Shown: positions 1 to 9,396, counted from the stretch's first letter. The stretch is DNA of 64,000 nucleotides from Heyndrickxia oleronia (GCF_017809215.1 NZ_CP065424.1:4480001-4544000), one strand, 5' to 3'. A program made the numbers and translations. Notes: generated from the sequence alone by a model not told the origin.

Positions 1-79
1 TAACCATAGCCTATCCTTTTATTTTAAAGTTCTTAAAAAAAATTGGACTACGCCAAAATGATTGATTGTCAAAAAAACG

Positions 80-257
80 GGGTATATAGAAATACAAACT
101 AATAACTAAATATGCCTACTACCTGCTTTTACATTCAATAAAGGTCCCGCGGTTCTTTATAAGCTCCATAAATTGCAGGGCTTTTACGAACTTCAACCTA
201 TTTTTATTAGTTACAACTTTACCTAAGTAACAGCAATGTTTGAGAAAGAAAAATGAT
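80..257 (-). repeat. Interspersed MITE-like repeat, copy G (degenerate)
   Basis: Read on the minus strand this has the order of the repeat family: TTTCTCAAACATTGCTGTTA, then AGGTAAAGTTGTAACTAATA, then TAAAGAACCGC, then TGTAAAAGCAGGTAGTAGGC. The right terminal part (about 80-120) is strongly degraded. It fills the leading 270 bases upstream of the UspA gene. No gene was seen in that stretch. Confidence 0.6.
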
Positions 258-278
258 TAAAAAGGCTAGGTGTATATT

Positions 279-704
279 ATGCTATATTCAAAAATATTAA
301 TACCTTATAATAATACGGATCTATCAAACAAAGCTTTAGAAACGGTTAAAAATTTCGCAAAAGTGAATCCGAATGCCGAAATAGATCTTTTGTTTGCCAA
401 CCAAGTTCCTATTCCCACGTATCCAGGGGGCATAATGATTCAAGAATCCCAAGATAAGTTCAATGAGTTTGCTGATGAAACTCTAGAAAATGCAGTTAAC
501 TATTTAGCTGACCTTAAAAACCCCATCCATAAATATATTGTTGATAGTCAACCAATTACAGCAATCCTAAATCATGTAGAGACAAATAAGAACGATCTAA
601 TTATTATGGGAAACAGAGGATTAAGAGGAATTAAAGAGTTTTTAGAGAGTGTAAGTCATGTCGTCGTTCAAAAATCTCCTGTACCAGTTTTACTCGTAAA
701 ATAA
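279..704 (+). CDS. Universal stress protein, UspA family
   Basis: A 141-residue single-domain protein with the UspA layout. It has an N-terminal beta strand and loop (SKILIPYNNTDLSNKAL), a central VNYLADL helix, and the C-terminal ATP-binding-type signature GNRGLRG followed by SVSHVVVQKSPVPVLLVK. UspA proteins are cytoplasmic dimers that bind nucleotide and are made under stress; the client of this one is unknown. An in-frame GTG lies nine bases upstream (270), but the AGG-rich Shine-Dalgarno ends at 270 and is well spaced for the ATG at 279, and the family normally starts just before the first strand. It is monocistronic and converges on the arylsulfotransferase-like gene. Confidence 0.9.
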   Translation: MLYSKILIPYNNTDLSNKALETVKNFAKVNPNAEIDLLFANQVPIPTYPGGIMIQESQDKFNEFADETLENAVNYLADLKNPIHKYIVDSQPITAILNHVETNKNDLIIMGNRGLRGIKEFLESVSHVVVQKSPVPVLLVK

Positions 705-724
705 TACCTTATTTCATTCTAAGC

Positions 725-754
725 GGGGCTATCCCAACATTTTCAGATAGCCCC
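725..754. terminator. Hairpin between convergent genes
   Basis: GGGGCTAT at 725-732 pairs with ATAGCCCC at 747-754. There is no clear U-run on either strand, so it may be an mRNA-end hairpin rather than a classical intrinsic terminator. It lies between the convergent UspA and arylsulfotransferase genes. Confidence 0.55.
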
Positions 755-782
755 AACTATGTTATTTCAATCTAATTATTGC

Positions 783-2405
783 TTAGTAATCAAGCTTAAA
801 TTCCCACAAATCAGGGTATAATGACCCTCTCCATGCTCGATAAACTTGCCGATGTGAGCCTTGTTCGAAACCAGTAATCTTTAATTCAAAGACTACGTTT
901 GCATTTGAATCATTTGTTACCTCGACTACTCTACTTTCAGCAGAATCATTTTCGCCTAAAATATATCCAGATGTAATAAGTCGGTTCCCCGTACTATTTT
1001 GATAAACTGCATTTCCGACAATACTAGAAAAGAAGTCTTTCCCTCTGCTTTCTCCATAGGACCATACTTCTTTTACTGTTCTAGTTTTTTCATTAATCCG
1101 ATATTGAACTGCGCGACTATATTTCTGACTTTCTGTTTTGTTGCCACGAGAAATTACATTATTATTATCAAATAATAGGATATCCAGTGTATCAGAATTG
1201 TTGTCCTGATCTGGCAAAATCATTGGTGCATGTTGGCCGGCATTATATTTAAAATCCTTTCCATTTTCAGTTAATAAAAATTTCTTATAGGAATTCGGCC
1301 AATCTTCATGATCTGCTAGGATCCATTTTATCTTGCTTGTTGAATAATCTATTTTCATTACGGTATCCTGATGCCTACCAGATATAATAAGAGAGTCATC
1401 AGATTCATCATAAACAATGGCATTTAAGTGGAACCAATCTACCTCACCATCTTCCCCGCTAGGTCCATCATATTCCATATAAAAATTTTCTGGTAAAATA
1501 TCCTTTAAGTCAATTGTATGGACAACTTCTCCTGTCTGACGATCGATTTCCACAATAATATCTTCAATATACTTCTCATCAGAATTCACTGTAGCTAGTA
1601 GATTTCCATTTGGCATCTCAATTAGATCATGGTGGATCACATCTGAGTTAGTATAAGTTTGGGGTTGGATGGTATAGGCATTGCTCAATTTTCCAAGCAT
1701 GTCCATTTCTAAAATTTCATTATATTGCTTATCCTTTTTTGTAACGTACAAAACATTTCCGTTTTTCAATCGCTTGAATGTGGCATGTATTGGCAGTGAG
1801 CTAAACCATCTTACGTCCCCATTATTATCTACTGCGTATCCATATCCAAAACTGGACTCAATAAAAGTTAGACCATCCTCCATTTTTTCTTTATTCGCTT
1901 TAACGACTTCATTTTGTAAAAAATCTTCTGGCAAAGACTCTGTTTCAATCCTCAATTCTTTCGTTTTTACAGTCCCATCTTCCGCTTCACTTTTAATCTT
2001 TACAGTATTATTATAATCCGCATATAAACCAATAATCGGTATTTCATGTTCTGTTTTAAAATCAGAAATAGTTTTAGTAATAGTTGATTCGGTATCCTTG
2101 CCCTCCACCGTTATTGTAATTTTGGTTTTTTCTTTTGTTTTAAACATAACTAAGGTTGTTAATGGTGCTACATTATAGGGGTCCTTGATAATATACGGAT
2201 GTGTAAGGCTATAATTTCCTTTTTTATATGTTTTCATCATATCGCTACTTGTTTTTTCTTGGGTAGCCAAACGTTCAACATCATATGCAGAAGAGACTGT
2301 TGTCTTAGGTATTACTGAGCTGCTTTCACTTTTCATATTTTTTAAAACAATCACCATTCCTCCAATAATCAATAATAAAGGTAGTATTATAATAAATTTT
2401 TTCAA
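783..2405 (-). CDS. Arylsulfotransferase (ASST)-family protein, membrane anchored
   Basis: About 540 residues. The N terminus is a single hydrophobic segment (KKFIIILPLLLIIGG), so the protein is probably anchored and faces outside. An N-terminal beta domain is followed by a propeller-like region with the ASST landmarks: HHDL near residues 258-261, DWFHLNA with His near 326, SGRHQ with Arg near 344, and GQHAP with His near 392. These correspond in order to the catalytic His/Arg set of bacterial arylsulfate sulfotransferases, which move sulfate between phenolic compounds. The start is TTG at 2405: an upstream in-frame GTG at 2420 lies inside the GTGGAGGG Shine-Dalgarno, and the TTG sits 7 bases after it. 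The physiological donor and acceptor are unknown. Confidence 0.82.
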   Translation of the reverse strand: MKKFIIILPLLLIIGGMVIVLKNMKSESSSVIPKTTVSSAYDVERLATQEKTSSDMMKTYKKGNYSLTHPYIIKDPYNVAPLTTLVMFKTKEKTKITITVEGKDTESTITKTISDFKTEHEIPIIGLYADYNNTVKIKSEAEDGTVKTKELRIETESLPEDFLQNEVVKANKEKMEDGLTFIESSFGYGYAVDNNGDVRWFSSLPIHATFKRLKNGNVLYVTKKDKQYNEILEMDMLGKLSNAYTIQPQTYTNSDVIHHDLIEMPNGNLLATVNSDEKYIEDIIVEIDRQTGEVVHTIDLKDILPENFYMEYDGPSGEDGEVDWFHLNAIVYDESDDSLIISGRHQDTVMKIDYSTSKIKWILADHEDWPNSYKKFLLTENGKDFKYNAGQHAPMILPDQDNNSDTLDILLFDNNNVISRGNKTESQKYSRAVQYRINEKTRTVKEVWSYGESRGKDFFSSIVGNAVYQNSTGNRLITSGYILGENDSAESRVVEVTNDSNANVVFELKITGFEQGSHRQVYRAWRGSLYPDLWEFKLDY

Positions 2406-2489
2406 TTGATGTCCCTCCACTTTACATTTCTACAATAACTTTCAATAGAACAAGTGAAATGGTATCAATAAAAAATTAATTTTAAATTA

Positions 2490-2575
2490 AAACTGTAGTT
2501 TGTCGCCTTTGTACTAGGTTCAGCGTTATTATATGTTGCTCTTCAACTCATTTTTATTGGTTAAAACACTCCATA
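2490..2575 (-). repeat. Interspersed repeat, copy K (internally deleted)
   Basis: On the plus strand TAGTTTGTCGCCTTTGTA is followed by GGTTCAGCGTTATTATATG, then TTTTTATTGGTTAAAACACT. This matches the reversed repeat family with the central CCGGC hairpin missing. Weaker than the other copies. Confidence 0.4.
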
Positions 2576-2587
2576 AATATAAAACGC

Positions 2588-2618
2588 AAAAAGGAGTAAT
2601 CCTTATTGGACTACTCCC
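2588..2618 (-). terminator. Intrinsic terminator of the SDR pair
   Basis: On the minus strand GGGAGTAGTCC pairs imperfectly with GGATTACTCC and is followed by TTTTTGCG. It lies about 25 bases after the stop of the SDR gene at 2643. Confidence 0.75.
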
Positions 2619-2642
2619 ATTTTATTTAGTTAAACCAATTTA

Positions 2643-3386
2643 TTAATGTGCAGTATATCCACCATCCACAAGTAATGTTGTTCCATTAACAAAGCTTGCA
2701 TCATCACTTGCTAAGAATAAAACCGCCTTTGCAATTTCTTCAGGTTTACCAAGTCTACCTTGTGGATGTAGAGATGCTAGATAATCCTTTGTTTTAGGGT
2801 CAACCTTATTTAATAATGGTGTATCAATATAGCCAGGACAAACTGCATTTACACGAATTCCATCCTTTGCATATGCTGTACATAAATTTTGTGTTAATAG
2901 TTTTACCCCGCCTTTTGCAGAAGAGTAAGCAGTCGGATTTGGTAACGCAACAAAGCTATGGATTGACCCAGCATTAACAATGACCCCACCAGTGCCTTGT
3001 TTTTGAAATTGTTCGATTGCATATTTATCAGAAAGGAAGACACCTGATAGGTTAATATCAATAGTTCGTTTCCATTTTTCATATGTTAGCTCATGTGCAG
3101 GTGCATCATCTGCAACTCCCGCATTCGCATACATAATATCTAGCTTGCCATATTTATTCACTGTTTCAGAAATCATATGTTTAATTTCTTCTTCTTTAGT
3201 TACATCTGTCTTAACAAATAATGTATCGAAGCCATTGGCATTTAACTTATCAGATAATGCTTGTCCTCGATCAGAAAAATCCGCAATGACAACTTGTGCA
3301 CCTTCCTCAGCAAAAAGGCGAACCGTTGCTTCACCAATTCCACTTGCTCCACCAGTTACAATAGCTACTTTATTCTCTAATTTCAT
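2643..3386 (-). CDS. SDR family oxidoreductase
   Basis: A 247-residue classical short-chain dehydrogenase/reductase. The Rossmann glycine motif TGGASGIG is at residues 12-19, the NAG motif follows at about 89-91, then the catalytic Ser (AGSIHS) and the YSSAK Tyr/Lys pair near 154-158. The C-terminal FVNGTTLLVDGGY is typical of the glucose dehydrogenase/FabG-like subgroup. A basic-to-acidic switch after strand 2 (ADFSD) suggests NAD preference. The substrate cannot be told. It follows another SDR gene by about 70 bases in the same direction and probably shares its transcript, with the LuxR-type regulator divergent upstream. Confidence 0.88.
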   Translation of the reverse strand: MKLENKVAIVTGGASGIGEATVRLFAEEGAQVVIADFSDRGQALSDKLNANGFDTLFVKTDVTKEEEIKHMISETVNKYGKLDIMYANAGVADDAPAHELTYEKWKRTIDINLSGVFLSDKYAIEQFQKQGTGGVIVNAGSIHSFVALPNPTAYSSAKGGVKLLTQNLCTAYAKDGIRVNAVCPGYIDTPLLNKVDPKTKDYLASLHPQGRLGKPEEIAKAVLFLASDDASFVNGTTLLVDGGYTAH

Positions 3387-3459
3387 CTTATTCGCTCCAT
3401 TTCAATAAAATCTTGAACTATACTTCGCTTCTTCTCCTCTTTTAAAGGATACCTATTTA

Positions 3460-4215
3460 TTATTTTGCAGTTGCCCCACCATCTATAACGAATTCAGCAC
3501 CTGTTGAAAAAGCAGATTCGTCAGAAGCAAGGAATAACACAGTATTGGCTACATCTTTAACAGATCCTAGATGTCCGAGAGGGAATAAGTTTTTGCCTAA
3601 TTCATCTTTTGAACTTCCTGTAACCTCAGAAGCATAATCTGCCATTCCTGTATCAATGTATCCAGGATGGATCGAGTTAACTCTTACACCAACATGAGCA
3701 TATTCCATCGCAGCATCCTTAGTCATAATACGAACAGCACCTTTACTTGCACCGTATAGAACATGTCCAGGAGAGCCCATTAAACCAGCTATTGATGAGG
3801 CATTAATGACTGAACCTTTCTTTTGTTCAGCCATTAATGGCATAATATGTTTCATTCCTAAAAATACACCTGTTACATTGATTGACATTAAGCGATTCCA
3901 TTCGTCTAATTCAATTTCTGCTAATGGCTTAATCTTATAAATACCTGCATTATTAAAAAGAATATCTACTTTCCCAAACTGATCAATTGTTTCTTTTGCT
4001 ACCTTTTTCCAATCATCTTCGTTACTCACATCATGATGAATAAATAACGCTTCGTTACCGTTAGCCTGTAAATCCTTTACAGTCTGATTTCCAGAATCTT
4101 GATTAATATCGGTAACGACAACTTTTGCCCCTTCCTTTGCAAATAAAAGAGCTGTTTCCCTGCCAATACCTGTGCCACCACCGGTAATAATAGCTACTTT
4201 ATTTTCAAGTCTCAT
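3460..4215 (-). CDS. SDR family oxidoreductase
   Basis: About 251 residues, paralogous to its downstream neighbour. It has the cofactor motif TGGGTGIG, then NNAGI, the catalytic Ser in NASSIAG, YGASKGAV, and the C-terminal FVIDGGATAK. Asp after strand 2 (VTDINQ) favours NAD(H). An in-frame GTG at 4224 exists, but it abuts the purine stretch; the ATG at 4215 (MRLENKVAIIT) has the proper 8-base spacing and fits the family. Two tandem SDRs next to a divergent regulator suggest a small catabolic or detoxifying unit. The substrate is unknown. Confidence 0.87.
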   Translation of the reverse strand: MRLENKVAIITGGGTGIGRETALLFAKEGAKVVVTDINQDSGNQTVKDLQANGNEALFIHHDVSNEDDWKKVAKETIDQFGKVDILFNNAGIYKIKPLAEIELDEWNRLMSINVTGVFLGMKHIMPLMAEQKKGSVINASSIAGLMGSPGHVLYGASKGAVRIMTKDAAMEYAHVGVRVNSIHPGYIDTGMADYASEVTGSSKDELGKNLFPLGHLGSVKDVANTVLFLASDESAFSTGAEFVIDGGATAK

Positions 4216-4435
4216 GAATTTCACTCTTCTTTCGTCTAATATTATTTCCTAAGTAGGAAAAAACAGAAGTAAATAATTTTACTAATAAATATAGAACATA
4301 TAGATTCAATCACTGGCTATACTTCTATCCTACTCCTTTCATTTTTAAATACTATCCTATATAATGCTGTATAATTGTAAAATGAATATCCACCATTTAT
4401 AGGGGTACTTTTTGTTTTAAGGAGATTGAATTCTT

Positions 4436-5572
4436 ATGACACAAGCGTTAGGTCATTACGAAGAAATTACGTTTGAACAATTTATCATATTTATTAAATC
4501 CCATCATCAACAACTCGAGGAAAATATCAATTCTTACTTGAACTTAGAAACAGCCATCTCAGAATCTGATAGAAAAGTCATCAAAAATCTACTCGATACA
4601 TTTTTGCAATTTTTAACATCACCAAACCTACAGAATGGCAATGACGTATATAAGAGTTATTTAGACAATTGGCTCCAATCCCAATTATCAACCTTGACAA
4701 TGAAACGCTTTAACTTGTTTCGTTTACTCTTTGAAAAATCATTTATTACACTTATGCTTCAAATAAAACATAACCGAACAAGTTCCTTTTTAATGTTTTT
4801 ATTATCTATCTTTACCTATCTTGATTTCAGCTATGAAAAATGGATTGAGGTGCCCAAAAAGAATGGGAAACAACATAATAAAAATAAGGAATTGACGAAG
4901 TTCGAGTTAATTGATCAACTAAATAAACTACTTATTTTATCTTCAGGTGTTCATGATTTAGCATTTATCTTAAAAAAATGTGAAGAGTATTTTCACTATA
5001 AACGATGCGTATTCTATGCTTATATTCCGTGGTCTAATCAATTCTATGGGGTAATAGGTTCTGAACTTCCGAAGGTACAAAGTATGAAGGGCCATCTCAA
5101 TCCTAAGCAAGCAATGCTATTTAATACGAAACAGCCCATTTTTTTAAAGAATCCTGAAAATTTCATTAAAGAAGAGCATATCCATTTATTTAATCTATCT
5201 TCTGTTATATTTATCCCAATTGCACATGATAATCAATTATATGGATGGTTAACATTTGATCAATTAGGCGAGGAATTTGATTGTTCTAAAGAGGAACTGG
5301 ATATTTTAGAAGAAGTAGGCATACGCCTTGGTCTATTTTTTGCAAGGAAGAGTGAACAGATAGAAAAAACAACAGGTCTTCATCTAACAGAACGAGAGAC
5401 GATGATTCTTGATTTACTAGCTGAAGGGTATGATAATAAAAAAATGGCGGAGTTACTATATTTAAGTGAACATACAGTAAGGGATTATGTGAGTAGTTTA
5501 ATGACAAAGCTTAAAGCCAAAAATCGTACACAGGTTGTGGCATCAGCCTTCCGATTGGGATTATTAAAGTAA
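4436..5572 (+). CDS. GAF-domain LuxR-type transcriptional regulator
   Basis: 378 residues. The N-terminal 130 residues are helical and of unrecognised family. A GAF-like sensory domain follows (about 160-300), with FHYKRCVFYAYIPWSNQFYG and IFIPIAHDNQLYGWLTF. The C terminus is a LuxR-type helix-turn-helix: LTERETMILDLLAEGYDNKK, then LYLSEHTVRDYVSSLMTKL, ending AFRLGLLK. There is no receiver domain or signal peptide, so it is a one-component cytoplasmic regulator. It is transcribed away from the tandem SDR genes, which makes them the likely targets (inference). The Shine-Dalgarno is AAGGAG. Confidence 0.85.
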   Translation: MTQALGHYEEITFEQFIIFIKSHHQQLEENINSYLNLETAISESDRKVIKNLLDTFLQFLTSPNLQNGNDVYKSYLDNWLQSQLSTLTMKRFNLFRLLFEKSFITLMLQIKHNRTSSFLMFLLSIFTYLDFSYEKWIEVPKKNGKQHNKNKELTKFELIDQLNKLLILSSGVHDLAFILKKCEEYFHYKRCVFYAYIPWSNQFYGVIGSELPKVQSMKGHLNPKQAMLFNTKQPIFLKNPENFIKEEHIHLFNLSSVIFIPIAHDNQLYGWLTFDQLGEEFDCSKEELDILEEVGIRLGLFFARKSEQIEKTTGLHLTERETMILDLLAEGYDNKKMAELLYLSEHTVRDYVSSLMTKLKAKNRTQVVASAFRLGLLK

Positions 5573-5585
5573 TGTTTCGAAAATA

Positions 5586-5753
5586 AAGGCTCTTTTCTTA
5601 AACATTGTTGCTAATTAACTAAAGTTTTAACGAATAACTATTTAAAGACTGCTAACACTCACTAAGAAAAGTGTTGCAAACTCTATAAGAACCGCTTTTG
5701 TAAAAGCCGGCAGGTGAGCTTTAACAAAACAACCTACTACACAAAAACAGCCA
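5586..5753 (+). repeat. Interspersed MITE-like repeat, copy A (full length)
   Basis: Left end AAAGGCTCTTTTCTTAAACA followed by TTGTTGC. The centre carries CACTCACTAAGAAAA and CTCTATAAGAACCGC. The internal hairpin is TGTAAAAGCCGGCAGGTGAG, continuing into CTTTAACA. The right end reads CACAAAAACAGCC. The two ends form an imperfect terminal inverted repeat (GGCTcTTTTct against GGCTgTTTTtg). It overlaps no credible gene. Confidence 0.75.
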
Positions 5754-5756
5754 AAA

Positions 5757-5841
5757 TAAAAAAGAGGATGATATGATGTCTGCATCCCCAAAGTTAGATT
5801 CCACTTGGAGTGCAAGACATACATGGTCACCCTCTTTTTTC
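5757..5841 (-). terminator. Long imperfect hairpin after rlmN (terminator or small structured RNA)
   Basis: An 85-base nearly continuous stem-loop. The outer arms are AAAAAAGAGG and CCTCTTTTTT, the middle arms pair ATGTCTTGCA-type with TGCAGACAT-type sequence, and the loop is near GGAATCTAA. It ends in a U-run on the minus strand just after rlmN and has A/T runs that could also terminate the LuxR gene. The stem is far longer than an ordinary terminator. Confidence 0.6.
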
Positions 5842-5850
5842 GTATACAAT

Positions 5851-6912
5851 TTAATTGGCCTTCTTTAATTGCTTACTCCTTAATTGTCCACAAGCAGCGT
5901 CAATATCCGTTCCATGCTCTTGACGAACAACACAATTAATTCCATTCTTTTTCAATGTATCATAAAATGTCATAATTGATTCTTGTGTACTTCTTTTATA
6001 TTGAATATGTTCACTAACCGGGTTATATGGAATGAGATTCACATATGCAAGATGGCGTTTATTTTGAAGAAGCTTAGCAAGCTGTAATGCTTCCTCTTTA
6101 TGGTCATTCACATCATTTAATAGAATATATTCAAATGTAATTCTACGATTTGTTTTTTCTAAATAATAATCAATAGCAGGCATTAATTTCTCTAACGGAT
6201 AAGCACGATTGATTTTCATAATTTGTGTACGTAGCTCATTATTAGGTGCATGTAAAGAAATAGCAAGATTAACTTGTAAATCTAAGTCTGCAAATTCGTA
6301 AATTTTAGGAGCAAGTCCACTAGTTGAAACAGTAATATGTCTTGCACCAATTGCTAGACCTTTAGGTGAATTAATATTTTTTAAGAATGTAACTAAGTTC
6401 GTAAAGTTATCAAATGGCTCTCCGATTCCCATCACTACTACGTGACTTACTCTTTCATCTTTACCAATTTCATCTAAATGCAATTGAACATTCATGATTT
6501 GTTCAACGATTTCACCACTCGTTAAATCGCGATTTTTTCGTAAAATTCCACTTGCACAGAAAGAACAGCCGATATTACAACCTACCTGGGTTGTTACACA
6601 AACCGATAAACCATATTTTTGTCTCATTAGCACGGTTTCAATTAAATTTCCATCTGGTAGTTTAAATAGAAATTTAACGGTACCATCCTTTGATTCCTGT
6701 TTAATTTCAAGTTGTAGTGTATGCATGTTAAAATGTTCTTCTAATAATTGGATACAATCTTTATTTATATTACTCATTTCAGAAAAACTTTTTACACGTT
6801 TTTTATATAGCCATTCCCACACCTGCTGTGCACGAAATTTCTTTTGTCCATGTTCCAAAAACCAGTCTGTTAATTGATCTATTGTTAATCCATAGATGGA
6901 TTCTTTAGTCAT
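5851..6912 (-). CDS. rlmN: RlmN-type 23S rRNA A2503 / tRNA A37 C2-methyltransferase
   Basis: 353 residues, a radical-SAM dual-specificity RNA methyltransferase. The iron-sulfur cluster motif is CxxxCxxC at Cys112, Cys116 and Cys119 (GCNIGCSFCASG). The C-terminal methyl-carrying/resolving Cys lies in DIDAACGQL (Cys341). The N-terminal FRAQQVWEWLY is the usual RlmN accessory domain. The family methylates A2503 of 23S rRNA and A37 of some tRNAs by a ping-pong mechanism. The motif CASGILRKNRDL is RlmN-like rather than Cfr-like, so resistance is not implied. The gene stands alone rather than in the usual rsmB-rlmN-prpC-prkC neighbourhood, so a second copy elsewhere is possible. Confidence 0.92.
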   Translation of the reverse strand: MTKESIYGLTIDQLTDWFLEHGQKKFRAQQVWEWLYKKRVKSFSEMSNINKDCIQLLEEHFNMHTLQLEIKQESKDGTVKFLFKLPDGNLIETVLMRQKYGLSVCVTTQVGCNIGCSFCASGILRKNRDLTSGEIVEQIMNVQLHLDEIGKDERVSHVVVMGIGEPFDNFTNLVTFLKNINSPKGLAIGARHITVSTSGLAPKIYEFADLDLQVNLAISLHAPNNELRTQIMKINRAYPLEKLMPAIDYYLEKTNRRITFEYILLNDVNDHKEEALQLAKLLQNKRHLAYVNLIPYNPVSEHIQYKRSTQESIMTFYDTLKKNGINCVVRQEHGTDIDAACGQLRSKQLKKAN

Positions 6913-7047
6913 TCGTTACCCTCTTTTCAAAGATACTTTTTCACATAACTTCTATTTTACATGAATCTGTGATGATTTTCTATCACTATCTCTTAATACA
7001 TAATTGTTCCAGAAAGTCGGCTCTTCCTTCTCCTTAACGCATCATTT

Positions 7048-9105
7048 TTATATATTTTCATGAAAAATAAAATAGTCACTATAATTCGATTCTTTTGCAC
7101 GGTATAATGCTTCATCTGCGAACTTAATTAAATTCTTTTTTTTCATCGTATGATCTGGATACAGAGCAATGCCAATTCCTGCACCTAAAAGAATTTGATG
7201 ATGTTTAAAAATTAATGGTTTTTCAAATGAATCTATAATTCGTTTAGCAATATCCTCTACAATATCAACAGAATCTATCTCTGGGAGAATTACTCCTATT
7301 TCATCCCCTCCAAATCTCGCAACCGTATCCGTTTCGCGGACACATGCTTTGAGTCTCCTTGCCATTTCTATTAGTACTGCATCTCCAGCATCATGACCAA
7401 ATGTATCGTTAACAAGTTTGAATTTCCGTCCATCAATCATCATAAGAGCCACTTTCTTATTTGAACGATTTGCATTACGAATTGCCATCTCTAGTCGATC
7501 ATCAAAGGTACGTCGGTTCGGCAAATCAGTTAAATAATCGTAAAAGGCCATTTTTGCTAATTCATCACGATGCTTCTTTTTTTCAGTAACATCTCGAGCA
7601 ACAGTTACTAACTGTATAACTTCTCCTTGTTCGATTATTGGGGTAGTCGTAATTTCCAACCATATATAATGCCCCTTCTTATGTCGTAATCGAATCTCTA
7701 TAGATGTTGGTTTGGCGCCTTTTAGAAAGCCTTCAAATCTTTTCTTTATGATTGGAATATCATCAGGGTGAATATATTTCGTAAATAATTGACCAACGTA
7801 CTCCAAACTGGAATAACCAAGAATTTTCTCATTCGATGGAGATACGTACTCTATCACTCCTTGTGGATTAATCATCTTAATGACATCAAATGCATTTTCA
7901 GTAATTAATCGAAATTTCTCCTCACTTGTTTGAAGTTCCTTTTGTGCTTTTTTAATTTCCGTAATATCTTTAGCAATTCCATGTACTCCTACTACGTGAT
8001 TATCTACAATTATTGGAATATTGGTTATTAATACTTCTTTTGAGTGTCCATGCTTTGGTTTTAATCTAATTTCATAGCTAACTGACTTTTTCTGTTCAAT
8101 CGTTTGTTTAAAATGGAATAATGTTCTTTCCAGATCGTTCGAATCAACTAAAGGGATAAATGACGTTCCAATTAACTCATCAAATGAATAACCAGTTACC
8201 TTTTCAACTCCCAGGTTCCCACTTGTAAAATTCCCGTTAAGATCAAAAGAGAAAATAGCCTCAGGATGATTCTCAAATAAGGATTTGTACCTTTGCTTAC
8301 TTTCTTTTAACCGTGTTTCTAATCGACTTTTCTCCGTAATATCTTGTGCAATTCCATAGACACCAACTACGATTCCATCAACAATAATTGGTACGTTTTT
8401 AACATTTAAATGAACCTTTTCCCCACTCTTTGTATAGATCCAAGTTTCATACTCTTCATTTCTACCACTCACAGCCTTTCTAAAATGGAGAGTGGTTTCT
8501 TCTAAATATTCTTCAACAATAAAGTTGGTAATTGATTTCCCAACAAGTTCATTTGTACGGAACCCTGTAATTTCCGTAATTACTTTATTAATACTAATAA
8601 AATTTCCTTGTAAATCCGACTCGTAAATTGCATCACTATTATGCTCGACCAAGGAAGATAATCGTTTTTGACTCTTCTCTAGCTTTCTTTTTGTTTCTAT
8701 GTTTTCTTGCTCTTTTCTTCTTTTTCTTTCAGTAATATCTCTGACAATTCCTATAATATATCTTACTTGTCCATTTTGGATTAATGGATTAAAAGATGTT
8801 TCTCCTATCATTTCTCCCTCAGATGTTACAATCTTCTGGATTAATTCTATTGATTTTCTTGTTAAAATCACCTTATTGTAATAAGAAATCATCCTAGAAG
8901 CGTGCTCTTTCGGAACAATCTCTTCCACCCTTTTACCTACAATATTTTTTCCCGATTGAAGAACCTTAGATGTTGAATGGTTAGCATATACATAGCGAAA
9001 AGAAGTTCCATCTGACTCTATAATAAAAATTAAATCGGTGATCGAATCAAATATAGTAAAGAAAGTTTGTACATTAGATCCTACATCTTCTAAGAAACGT
9101 TCCAT
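7048..9105 (-). CDS. Multi-PAS diguanylate cyclase (GGDEF)
   Basis: 685 residues without membrane segments. Four PAS domains run in series (about 10-130, 145-260, 270-385, 395-510); several end in a PAC-like DITE motif. A GGDEF domain follows (about 515-685), starting at the DYLTDLPNRR signature. The active-site loop reads ARFGGDEIG, so the last position is Ile instead of Phe, which the family tolerates. RETD five residues upstream fits the RxxD inhibitory site. It should make cyclic di-GMP in response to signals bound by the PAS domains. Shine-Dalgarno AGAGGA. It is monocistronic; the second c-di-GMP enzyme of the window lies 5 kb away. Confidence 0.88.
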   Translation of the reverse strand: MERFLEDVGSNVQTFFTIFDSITDLIFIIESDGTSFRYVYANHSTSKVLQSGKNIVGKRVEEIVPKEHASRMISYYNKVILTRKSIELIQKIVTSEGEMIGETSFNPLIQNGQVRYIIGIVRDITERKRRKEQENIETKRKLEKSQKRLSSLVEHNSDAIYESDLQGNFISINKVITEITGFRTNELVGKSITNFIVEEYLEETTLHFRKAVSGRNEEYETWIYTKSGEKVHLNVKNVPIIVDGIVVGVYGIAQDITEKSRLETRLKESKQRYKSLFENHPEAIFSFDLNGNFTSGNLGVEKVTGYSFDELIGTSFIPLVDSNDLERTLFHFKQTIEQKKSVSYEIRLKPKHGHSKEVLITNIPIIVDNHVVGVHGIAKDITEIKKAQKELQTSEEKFRLITENAFDVIKMINPQGVIEYVSPSNEKILGYSSLEYVGQLFTKYIHPDDIPIIKKRFEGFLKGAKPTSIEIRLRHKKGHYIWLEITTTPIIEQGEVIQLVTVARDVTEKKKHRDELAKMAFYDYLTDLPNRRTFDDRLEMAIRNANRSNKKVALMMIDGRKFKLVNDTFGHDAGDAVLIEMARRLKACVRETDTVARFGGDEIGVILPEIDSVDIVEDIAKRIIDSFEKPLIFKHHQILLGAGIGIALYPDHTMKKKNLIKFADEALYRAKESNYSDYFIFHENI

Positions 9106-9396
9106 AAGCCGTTCCTCTCTTTCCTCATATCACAACAATTATGAACTTTTCATATGTTTTTACCTATAATATAAGTTTTCATAGATCATACGCAACTTCG
9201 ATATCATTAGTAATATTAACCAAATAGCGCAGTTTGTCATACATTTTCCCCATTATTACAGATAATTATAAAGGGGTTTTTAGGAACTAGAGATTTTTAT
9301 CCCTTCCTTGTTATCTTTAATAAATTACATGTATGAATAGGGTCTATTATTATGGGGACAATAGGTGTTGGAGTGATGATATGTTTTTCATAACAA

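Noticed and set aside
5642..5830. 62-codon minus-strand frame
   Set aside because: It lies over repeat copy A and the long hairpin, has no ribosome site, and its protein has no family features.
5851..6912. Cfr-type multidrug resistance methyltransferase
   Set aside because: The cluster motif and following CASGILRKNRDL are RlmN-like, and the overall length and N-terminal domain fit RlmN.
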